The position numbers and the translations under genes were made by a program. The notes below the pieces were generated by a model. The model saw only the letters and a list, made by a program, of their open reading frames with translations. It was not told the DNA's origin and searched no databases. 64,000 bases of DNA, from positions 1 through 64,000 of the forward strand of contig NZ_JAUSWN010000016.1 in assembly GCF_030815255.1 (NCBI RefSeq). The letters are read 5' to 3'. This document shows positions 45,213 through 52,387 of the stretch, piece by piece (position 1 is the stretch's first letter; every line of letters starts with the position of its first letter). This DNA is from Hathewaya limosa (GTDB lineage Bacteria > Bacillota > Clostridia > Clostridiales > Clostridiaceae).

Positions 45213-46798
45213 TAGTTTGCCCCCTTCATAGCAGCAACTATTTGGTTAACTAGGCTTAAAAGCTGTTCATTGTCTGGATTTTCTTCAGTACAAGTGTTTT
45301 CAGTACAACAATTGTTAGATTTATTTAAAGCTTGTGCAGCAGCTGCAATTTCAGCTGGGCTCATGCTCATAAACTGATTTTGAGCTCCGTGACAATTTGG
45401 AGCAGTTTTTATACAATTGAAAGTTGGATCATTAGATGCTAATGTTGCACAATCTTTTATACCATAAGCAACTTTCTTTTTATTTATAAGGTGTTCTGGA
45501 GTAACGTTCTCAGATACTGAACTTCCGCCCCATGTACCACAGCCTAGAGTAAATGCTGGAGCAAGACCTGTGCTTGCACCTGTTCCACCTTGAGTTCCAC
45601 CAGTGTTAACAAGTATACGAGAAGCTGGCATCTTAGCAAACTCCATAACTACATTTCTATCTTCAGTATGTAAACTCATTGTATGACCAATTCCGTTTTG
45701 AAGTAATTGAACACTTAACTCACTTGCTTCTTTGCAATCTTTTACTGTATAGAATGCAAGAACTGTTGTAAGTTTTTCATAAGATAATGGGTAACCATCA
45801 CCTACACCATTTTGTTTTCCAATAAGTACTTTAGTACCTTGTGGAACTGAGAAACCAGCAGCAGTTGCAATAACTTGTGCGCTTCTTCCAACAAATTTAG
45901 CGTTCATAGCGTGTCCATTTTTGAATAATAAACTACAAACTTTGTTAGTTTCTTCTTCAGTCATGAAATATCCGCCTTGTTTTTGTAACTCATTAACAAC
46001 AGCATCATAATTGCACTCTTCACAAATAATTGATTGTTCTGAAGCACAGATTGTACCATTGTCAAAAGTTTTACTTGCCATAATGTTTGTTACAGCTTGC
46101 TTTACATCAGCAGTTCTTTCTATGTATGCTGGAGAGTTTCCTGCACCAACACCGATAGCTGGTTTTCCTGAACTATATGCAGCTTTAACCATTCCTGGAC
46201 CACCTGTAGCTATTATTATAGCAACTTCTGGGCTCTTCATTAATTCATTTGTAGCTTGAATTGTTGAAAGTGTTATAGTACTAATAACATCTTCTGGTGC
46301 ACCAGCTTCAATAGCTGCATCTCTCATTAATTCAACTGCTTTAACTGTACATTTTGCAGCTGATGGATGTGGTGCGAATACTATTGCATTACGTGATTTA
46401 ATTGCAATCATAGATTTGAAAATTGCAGTAGATGTTGGGTTTGTTGAAGGTACTATACCCATAACTAAACCAACTGGATCAGCAACTTCTATAGTTCTAT
46501 TTTCTTTATCTTCATTAATTATACCTATAGTCTTCATATCTTTAATTGAATCATATAGTACAGTAGCTGCTAAGTGATTTTTGAAAGTTTTATCTTCAAC
46601 TTTACCAAATCCTGTTTCCTCAACTGCCATTTGTGCTAAACAAGCAGCATTTTCTTCTGCAACTCTTACCATGTTACGTAAAATTTTATCAATTTGTTCT
46701 TCTGTAAAAGTAGCTATTTTATCAGTTGCTATTTTTCCACGTCTAGCAAGCTCTCTTGCTTGTTGTATTGAACGTAAATCTTTATCAAAGTTTTCCAT
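45212..46798 (-). CDS. cutF: CoA-acylating acetaldehyde dehydrogenase of the BMC (CutF type)
   Basis: Oxidises choline-derived acetaldehyde to acetyl-CoA. 528 residues, aldehyde-dehydrogenase fold. The catalytic Cys251 is in FDNGTICASEQSI; the cofactor segment MGIVPSTNPTSTAIF and GGTQGGTGASTGLAP are typical of BMC/AdhE-type enzymes. A Cys- and Glu-rich linker (about 495-510) leads to a C-terminal amphipathic helix NEQLLSLVNQIVAAMKGAN, a likely encapsulation peptide. Translationally coupled to pduL. Confidence 0.93.
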   Translation of the reverse strand: MENFDKDLRSIQQARELARRGKIATDKIATFTEEQIDKILRNMVRVAEENAACLAQMAVEETGFGKVEDKTFKNHLAATVLYDSIKDMKTIGIINEDKENRTIEVADPVGLVMGIVPSTNPTSTAIFKSMIAIKSRNAIVFAPHPSAAKCTVKAVELMRDAAIEAGAPEDVISTITLSTIQATNELMKSPEVAIIIATGGPGMVKAAYSSGKPAIGVGAGNSPAYIERTADVKQAVTNIMASKTFDNGTICASEQSIICEECNYDAVVNELQKQGGYFMTEEETNKVCSLLFKNGHAMNAKFVGRSAQVIATAAGFSVPQGTKVLIGKQNGVGDGYPLSYEKLTTVLAFYTVKDCKEASELSVQLLQNGIGHTMSLHTEDRNVVMEFAKMPASRILVNTGGTQGGTGASTGLAPAFTLGCGTWGGSSVSENVTPEHLINKKKVAYGIKDCATLASNDPTFNCIKTAPNCHGAQNQFMSMSPAEIAAAAQALNKSNNCCTENTCTEENPDNEQLLSLVNQIVAAMKGAN

Positions 46799-46832
46799 AT
46801 TCCTTTACTTCCTTTCGTAAATCTTACAATAT

Positions 46833-47552
46833 CTAATTTTTCTCGTAATATAATTTGAATTTTGAAATTAGTAATTTTTTACCGGCTTTTGAAATTGCTC
46901 TGCCTTTAATTACAAAATCCTCATACTCACGAGCTAGATTTCTAAGTTTAACCACTTTTAGATTAGATAATAGTGAAATAGCTTTTTCCATACCATTTTC
47001 GTGTACTAAATTATCTACATCTTCTTTGTGTAAGTTTTCTAATTTTGACTTGTGTAGTTTATCTACATCCACATCTAATACATTGGATTTTGATTCTTCT
47101 ATATTATCTTCATTGACATCTTCCGAATCTTTTAGATTATCTAATTCTTCTACAACTTCTATATCTGTTGTATCTTCTAGATTATCTATTTCTACTATAT
47201 CTTCTACATTTTCTGCATCTTCTATAGCTTCATCCTCATTAGATGATGGATCTTCTAAAGTTTCTGGTGGATTAGGATTCTTAGGTCCAATTATGCTTTC
47301 CACTTCCTTATGAAGAGATGGAATTACATGTTCTGAAATTAAAAGACTTTCATCTAGTTTTCTTATAGCTGCTACTCCTGATTCTACAGCAGCTTTTACT
47401 GCACCTACATCTCCAGTAACTGAAATAGTAACTAACCCGCCACCTACATAAGTTTTTTCAAGAATACTTACATCCGCTGATTTTACCATTGTATCGGCTG
47501 CTTCAACGGCTGCAAGCAATCCTTTTGTTTCTATTAAACCAAGCGCTTGCAT
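46833..47552 (-). CDS. BMC-H shell protein with acidic linker and SAP/Rho-N-like tail
   Basis: 239 residues. Residues 1-90 are a BMC domain (QALGLIETKGLLAAVEAADT, YVGGGLVTISVTGDVGAVKA). A strongly acidic linker of about 100 residues follows, with many EDxxDIVE-type repeats. The last roughly 50 residues are basic and helical (NLKVVKLRNLAREYEDFVI, then KGRAISKAGKKLLISKF), resembling a SAP/Rho-N nucleic-acid-binding module. Extended shell proteins such as EutK and PduK also carry C-terminal extras. The tail's role is inference. Confidence 0.85.
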   Translation of the reverse strand: MQALGLIETKGLLAAVEAADTMVKSADVSILEKTYVGGGLVTISVTGDVGAVKAAVESGVAAIRKLDESLLISEHVIPSLHKEVESIIGPKNPNPPETLEDPSSNEDEAIEDAENVEDIVEIDNLEDTTDIEVVEELDNLKDSEDVNEDNIEESKSNVLDVDVDKLHKSKLENLHKEDVDNLVHENGMEKAISLLSNLKVVKLRNLAREYEDFVIKGRAISKAGKKLLISKFKLYYEKN

Positions 47553-47572
47553 AGGTTAATCCTCCTAATCTT

Positions 47573-48235
47573 CTATAAAAGATCCGCCCAATTTGCTGGA
47601 TATGTTGTATAGAATACTCTAGCCTTATCTGGAGAACCCCAAACAACTTTAGAACCTGATGGTACAAATAATACATCTCCAGGATAAGCTGTATAAGTCT
47701 TGCCATTGATTTCAACTGTTAAAGTTCCTTCAATAACATAGTCAATTTCCTCATAAGTTAATTCCCATTCGAATTTTGAATCTTCAATAATTAAAAATCC
47801 AGCACTCATCTTTGATTCTTCTTTGTTTACTAACTCTTGGAATTGTACCTTTGCATCTGGATTACCAGTATCAAATACATCCATCTTTACTGAACTTCCT
47901 CTAACAACTTTAAGTCCACTATCATCACATTCAGCTGTAAATGGAAGTTTACTTTGTTGTAAATATTGAAGCATTTCTTGTAAAAATCCTTTATCCATCA
48001 TTGCCTTAAAGAACTTAACTAATGTTTCAGTGTCAAATCCATCTATGCTTGGCATTTTGTTTCCTATTGAAGGTTCTACTTTAGGAGCTGGAGCCTCACT
48101 TGTGAAAACTATTCCATTATTTACTGCAAGTTCCTTTGCTGATGGTGTAATGATTTCACTACCATCTATGTAAAGAACCTTTTTTTCATTTAAGATTAAT
48201 GCCTCAATGTCTTTTGCACAAATTAATTTTCTCAT
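47573..48235 (-). CDS. EutQ-like cupin protein
   Basis: 220 residues. The N-terminal segment ICAKDIEALILNEKKVLYID and 'ITPSAKELA' is the BMC accessory-protein signature. The C-terminal half is a cupin (SKFEWELTYEEIDYVIEGTL, YPGDVLFVPSGSKVVWGSPD). EutQ of Salmonella has reported acetate-kinase activity, which would complete ATP formation; that activity is not visible in the sequence. The ATG at 48235 has AAAGGATG upstream; a longer TTG/upstream start is less likely. Confidence 0.88.
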   Translation of the reverse strand: MRKLICAKDIEALILNEKKVLYIDGSEIITPSAKELAVNNGIVFTSEAPAPKVEPSIGNKMPSIDGFDTETLVKFFKAMMDKGFLQEMLQYLQQSKLPFTAECDDSGLKVVRGSSVKMDVFDTGNPDAKVQFQELVNKEESKMSAGFLIIEDSKFEWELTYEEIDYVIEGTLTVEINGKTYTAYPGDVLFVPSGSKVVWGSPDKARVFYTTYPANWADLL

Positions 48236-48313
48236 GTTGTCACATCCTTTCAAGTAATACTGCATCTATAAAAAATCCTAAAATACTTTAATTATTTTAA
48301 GAAAGATTGTATT

Positions 48314-48577
48314 CTAACCAAAATTGCAATCGTCATCGATTATTCCGACTACAACTGCATCTACAGGAATATCTATACCACCTAACATTTTACGAGCAGA
48401 TGATCCAGTACTAACAATAACTCTATCGCCAATACCTGCACCTATAATATCAACAACAATCATTCTACGACCTAAATATTTCCCACCAATTTCTTCGGCA
48501 AGCATGAACTTTAGTCCGTTAAGAGAATCTACTTTCTTAGTCGACCATATATTATTAACAAGTTTTGCTGCTATCAT
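48314..48577 (-). CDS. eutN: EutN/CcmL-type BMC vertex protein
   Basis: 87-residue pentamer-forming protein that closes shell vertices. Clear family pattern: MIAAKLVNNIWSTKKVDSL, then ADIVG-like VVDIIGAGIGDRVIVSTGSS and VDAVVVGIIDD. It overlaps the upstream gene by four bases (ATGA-type coupling). Confidence 0.93.
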   Translation of the reverse strand: MIAAKLVNNIWSTKKVDSLNGLKFMLAEEIGGKYLGRRMIVVDIIGAGIGDRVIVSTGSSARKMLGGIDIPVDAVVVGIIDDDCNFG

Positions 48578-48876
48578 ATTGCTTTTACCTCTTTCATTTT
48601 TAGTTTAATTTCATCTAATGCTGCTTGAACTGATGACGTATCACCAAAAATACCAAGTAAAACCATATGTTGAGGACATGTCCCTTTAATATCTTCAACG
48701 GTAACCCCAAATGCTTTCTCTGCAATATCTGCAGCATAAATCATATCTATAAGTTTACCTTGAACAAGTCCTATTGCATCAACACTTTCTAAATCACATT
48801 TAGAATTTACACCCATTCGTCTTTTGAGAATCTCTTTAGTATTATTAGAAGGTGACTTTATAATTCTAAAATCCAA
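48574..48876 (-). CDS. Atypical small BMC-domain-like protein
   Basis: 100 residues. The stretch SVDAIGLVQGKLIDMIYAAD followed by IAEKAFGV and QHMVLLGIFGDTSSVQAALD has the helix-strand order of a BMC domain but lacks the usual pore loop. It carries a basic N-terminal extension (SPSNNTKEILKRRMGVN). A single Cys (GTCPQ) sits in a loop. It may be a minor shell or assembly protein. Position between EutJ- and EutN-like genes supports BMC membership. Confidence 0.75.
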   Translation of the reverse strand: MDFRIIKSPSNNTKEILKRRMGVNSKCDLESVDAIGLVQGKLIDMIYAADIAEKAFGVTVEDIKGTCPQHMVLLGIFGDTSSVQAALDEIKLKMKEVKAI

Positions 48877-48891
48877 TTCTAATCATTCTCC

Positions 48892-49740
48892 TTATTCATC
48901 TATAATATCTTGTGTACAGCTTAATGCTATTCCAAGTGGTGTAACAAACATAGGATTTTTAGGTTTGTGAGTGTATACTCCTGTTTGTTTTTGAACAATT
49001 TCTTCAATTCCTTTTAAACAACAAGTACCACCTACTAAAGAAATTTCTTTAACATCGTAATCTTTAATATGTTTATTAATGATTGATGAAACCTTCTCAA
49101 CTACTGGCTTTAATACTGGTAAAATTTCTTTATGATTTTTACTATCTCTTTTAAATTCATCTGCTTCTTTAAAAGGCATATTATAAGCTCCTGAAAGAAC
49201 TAATGAAAAATGAGTACCACCTGTAGGTTCATCTACAACTGAAACAACCTTCCCATCTTCTAAAACAGATATTCCAGTTGTTCCACCACCAATATCTACA
49301 ACTGCACCATTATTAATTTTAAGTACATTATTTGCAGCGGTAGGTTCATCTAAAAGACATGTCAATTCAAATCCTGCTGCTTGAACAACGTTCTTAATTG
49401 CTCCAGAATCTAATGCATCTGTTCCTGGTGGAATTGCAGCAGCGGCATAAAGTAATTCTGTATTTAATTTTTCTTCAATTTCCTGCTTAAGTTCCCTAAC
49501 AATTCTTATAGCTCCAATATAGTCAACAACCATACCGTCACGAACTACATCGGCATATCTATATGCACCAGCAACCGGCTTATAGTTTTCATCTAAAACA
49601 GCTAATACTACACAAGCAGTACCTAAATCCACCCCTGTATAATAAACAGAAGATTTTTTTACGATCGGCTTTTTTATAACTTCTTCAAATTTTTGAACCA
49701 TCTTATCGCAATATTCAAAAGTTACATTCTTTTTTGACAT
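48892..49740 (-). CDS. eutJ: EutJ-like Hsp70-fold chaperone
   Basis: 282 residues with actin/Hsp70 ATPase motifs: YYTGVDLGTACVVLAVLDEN (phosphate 1), GAVVDIGGGTTGISVLEDGK (phosphate 2) and LVGGTCCLKGIEE (adenosine). EutJ proteins are thought to aid assembly or reactivation of BMC enzymes. The ATG at 49740 is used because AGGAGG lies directly upstream; the longer version would put that site inside the gene. It overlaps the end of the EutT-like gene. Confidence 0.9.
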   Translation of the reverse strand: MSKKNVTFEYCDKMVQKFEEVIKKPIVKKSSVYYTGVDLGTACVVLAVLDENYKPVAGAYRYADVVRDGMVVDYIGAIRIVRELKQEIEEKLNTELLYAAAAIPPGTDALDSGAIKNVVQAAGFELTCLLDEPTAANNVLKINNGAVVDIGGGTTGISVLEDGKVVSVVDEPTGGTHFSLVLSGAYNMPFKEADEFKRDSKNHKEILPVLKPVVEKVSSIINKHIKDYDVKEISLVGGTCCLKGIEEIVQKQTGVYTHKPKNPMFVTPLGIALSCTQDIIDE

Positions 49741-50465
49741 TCTTTTCCTCCTACTGCTAAACAAATTAATTGAGATAATGAATTAATTATTGAATTAATA
49801 TTACCCATAATTCTGTTTTTTAAGTTCTCATCATCACTTTGATATGTGTCAATTATTTCAAACTCTAATTCTCTTAATGAACAACGAAGTGCATTCATTT
49901 TTAAGATCGCATTACTTTTTTCTAGTTGCATATGAAATTCTGTTATTTCGAAACAATCATCAAGATCATCTCTGAAATTTAAAGAATCCATTCCCGTACA
50001 TTCTTTACAATAAATAGGTTCAAGAATCCCATTACCGTCTATAACATTTCTGACATTAGATATTTTTCTCTTTAAACTTATAATATGTTGTGATATAATG
50101 ATGTCTTCTTTTAAGATTTCACTACTAGTAATAAGAAATGCTGCTTCTATAGACTTTAATTTATAAGAAAGTCTCTTATTTAAATTAAAACTACTGCTTT
50201 TTACTTCTTTTACTATTTCTTTTACTACTTCCTCTTTTACTACTTCTTTAGGCGTTTCTTGTATTATTTGTGTCTCTTTATTTTGAGAAACCTTTTTATT
50301 TACTATTGATGATTCAGTATCTTCTCTAGTAATTTTTATTCTCTTGTCAGACAAATACTCAGCTGCTCCAGGGGTAAGACGCTGTCCTTGTTTTAATGTG
50401 TAGACTTCAAAAGGTTCTTCTCTATATACATCCCTCAAATACTTTTCGGTAATAAATTTAATCAT
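49722..50465 (-). CDS. EutT-like (cobalamin adenosyltransferase-related) protein
   Basis: 247 residues. The N-terminus FITEKYLRDVYREEPFEVYT and LTPGAAEYLSDKRIKI is the start seen in EutT-like BMC proteins. A Lys/Glu/Val-rich linker (about 68-90) follows, then a helical domain resembling PduO/EutT adenosyltransferases with a Cys pair (YCKECTG). Since choline lyase is a glycyl-radical enzyme that needs no B12, the adenosyltransferase role is doubtful; it may be structural or regulatory. Confidence 0.7.
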   Translation of the reverse strand: MIKFITEKYLRDVYREEPFEVYTLKQGQRLTPGAAEYLSDKRIKITREDTESSIVNKKVSQNKETQIIQETPKEVVKEEVVKEIVKEVKSSSFNLNKRLSYKLKSIEAAFLITSSEILKEDIIISQHIISLKRKISNVRNVIDGNGILEPIYCKECTGMDSLNFRDDLDDCFEITEFHMQLEKSNAILKMNALRCSLRELEFEIIDTYQSDDENLKNRIMGNINSIINSLSQLICLAVGGKECQKRM

Positions 50466-50471
50466 TGACCT

Positions 50472-50918
50472 TTACTCCTCATCCTTTTTAAATAAATACT
50501 TTTTTAAAGCATCAAATCCTTTTGCCATTGGAAAACTAATATGAAAATATGGCTCTGATACCCCTATGTTCTTTAACTGTGTTAAACATTTCTTTTCATT
50601 CTCAGGCATTAAGTCACATTTAGTTATAACCCCAATTACCGGGCATTTAAAAGACTTTGCAAATCCAGGAGAGTATATCTCAGTACAATTAGACTGGTCA
50701 ACCAGTATAAGTACATAAGATGCATTTTGTGCTGTAGCAATTATATGCTTATACATCCATGCATTTTCTATATAAGGGCCTGGAACATCAATGGTATTTT
50801 TACCATATCTTATGTCTTGTGTCCGCTTTAAAGGACCATCATAATCGTTTAATGCATTGACTATTGTGGTTTTACCAGACCTTGAAGGACCTATTACCAT
50901 TATGCGCTTTTTTCTCAT
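50472..50918 (-). CDS. eutP: EutP/PduV-type small GTPase-like protein
   Basis: 148 residues. P-loop GPSRSGKTTIVNAL (about 8-21), then TIDVPGPYIENAWMY in place of the usual switch II, and NKCD-like ITKCDLMPE. EutP/PduV proteins associate with BMCs; acetate-kinase activity has been reported for one EutP. Its start overlaps the EutS-type gene end by four bases. Confidence 0.9.
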   Translation of the reverse strand: MRKKRIMVIGPSRSGKTTIVNALNDYDGPLKRTQDIRYGKNTIDVPGPYIENAWMYKHIIATAQNASYVLILVDQSNCTEIYSPGFAKSFKCPVIGVITKCDLMPENEKKCLTQLKNIGVSEPYFHISFPMAKGFDALKKYLFKKDEE

Positions 50919-51268
50919 GTTCTTGTAATGGGAGCTGGAGTAAATCCAAGCATCTTGCTTAGCGTATCATTTACTGCAACAATTGCTGTTTCAACACTCT
51001 GAACATCACCATTTATTACAACAGAACCTGTAAAACGATCAAGAAATCCAATTTCAACATTAGAAGCCTTGGTAGCAATGTCTGCCGCAATAATAGCAGT
51101 TTCAAAAGGAGAAAGAGTTAATATACCTATTGCCCCTTTTTCATCAATTCCAAGACGATCATATATATCAGACATTGGTGATGCAATGATATGAGCTATA
51201 GTAATTTGCTTTCCTGGTACTGTTTCTTGTATAACACGCTGTATATCTTTATCAAAAAAATCCCCCAT
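50915..51268 (-). CDS. eutS: EutS/PduU-type circularly permuted BMC shell protein
   Basis: 117 residues: ETVPGKQITIAHIIASPMSD at the N-terminus (the permuted strand that forms the beta-barrel over the pore), then GAIGILTLSPFETAIIAADI and SVETAIVAVNDTLSKMLGF. Such hexamers are minor shell components with an occluded pore. Translationally coupled to eutP. Confidence 0.95.
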   Translation of the reverse strand: MGDFFDKDIQRVIQETVPGKQITIAHIIASPMSDIYDRLGIDEKGAIGILTLSPFETAIIAADIATKASNVEIGFLDRFTGSVVINGDVQSVETAIVAVNDTLSKMLGFTPAPITRT

Positions 51269-51307
51269 AACCCTTACCTTCCATCTTATTATTTATTTAA
51301 AAATTAT

Positions 51308-52261
51308 TTAGTGACGGATTACCTTTACATCTAAATCGTATTTCTTAATCCATCCTTCTATTCTATCTAAATCTTCACTCTTTAAGCTTGGATCACCCTC
51401 TATAGGATATTCCATTCCTAATTGGTTGTATTTATTTACACCCATTTTATGATATGGAAGTAAATCAATACCTTTAAAGTTTTTGTAATCCTTATATGGT
51501 ACTAAAAATTCCATAGTCTTTTCTATTTCATCTTGTGAATCGTTTATACCTTTAAGTAGAGGCATACGAATCTTTACATTGTATTTTCTACGAAGTAATT
51601 CTTGAAGATTTTCTAAAATTTGTTCGTTTCTTACACCTGTTAACTCAAAGTGTGTTTGGGAATCAATATGTTTAACATCAAATAGGAATAAGTCTGTGAA
51701 CTCTGCAACCTTAAGTATTGTTTCTAGTTTAGTATAACCACAAGTTTCAATAGCAGTGTTTATACCTTCTTGCTTACATGCCATTAATAAACTACATGCT
51801 GCTTCAGGTTGCATTAAAACTTCACCACCGCCTAATGTAACTCCACCACCAGACATTTCATAAAAAGTTCTATCTTCTTCTACAATCTCTAGAAGTTCAG
51901 ATATAGTTTTTACTTCTCCAACTATTGATAAAGCAGATTTAAGACAGGCCTCTTTACACTTACCACATCCAATACAATCGATATTACGATTAACTTCATG
52001 TTTTAAAGTTTCATTAGATATAGTATGTATTCCAACAGGACAAACGGAAACACAAGCTCCACAATCAACACACATATTTCTTTTAAACATAACTCTTGGT
52101 TTTCTAACCATTCCTTCAGGATTTGCACACCATTTACATCTTAAAGGGCATCCTTGAAAGAATACTAAAGTTCTTATTCCATCACCATCATACATGTTAT
52201 ATTTTTGTATGTTAAAAATCGTAGCTTTTCGTTCAAGTATACCTAAATTTCCATTACTCAT
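51308..52261 (-). CDS. cutD: Choline TMA-lyase activating enzyme CutD
   Basis: Radical SAM enzyme that installs the glycyl radical on CutC. 317 residues. The CxxxCxxC motif is in FFQGCPLRCKWCANPEG; two ferredoxin-type clusters follow (CVDCGACVSVCPVG and CIGCGKCKEACLK), as in GRE activases. SGGGVTLGGGEVLMQPE is the glycyl-radical-activase GGE region. It follows cutC, separated by a strong hairpin. Start has TGGAGAATG upstream. Confidence 0.95.
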   Translation of the reverse strand: MSNGNLGILERKATIFNIQKYNMYDGDGIRTLVFFQGCPLRCKWCANPEGMVRKPRVMFKRNMCVDCGACVSVCPVGIHTISNETLKHEVNRNIDCIGCGKCKEACLKSALSIVGEVKTISELLEIVEEDRTFYEMSGGGVTLGGGEVLMQPEAACSLLMACKQEGINTAIETCGYTKLETILKVAEFTDLFLFDVKHIDSQTHFELTGVRNEQILENLQELLRRKYNVKIRMPLLKGINDSQDEIEKTMEFLVPYKDYKNFKGIDLLPYHKMGVNKYNQLGMEYPIEGDPSLKSEDLDRIEGWIKKYDLDVKVIRH

Positions 52262-52310
52262 ATTTTCATTCTCCAGTTTTATTTACCTTAAATCTTAATA
52301 TTTTATAATC

Positions 52311-52341
52311 TGCAGTCTACAGAACACTGCTGTAGACTGCA
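52311..52341 (-). promoter_or_regulatory. Strong intercistronic hairpin between cutC and cutD
   Basis: TGCAGTCTACAG and CTGTAGACTGCA form a perfect 12-pair, unusually GC-containing stem with a seven-base loop. No U-run follows, so it is more likely an mRNA-stabilising or processing element that sets a high CutC to CutD ratio than a terminator. Confidence 0.65.
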
Positions 52342-52387
52342 AATTTTATACTAATTTAAGGTATCTATTCTATCTAATTTTTCTTAA

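Noticed and set aside
47503..47715. Open frame overlapping the EutQ-like and shell genes
   Set aside because: Shadow frame across two well-supported genes.
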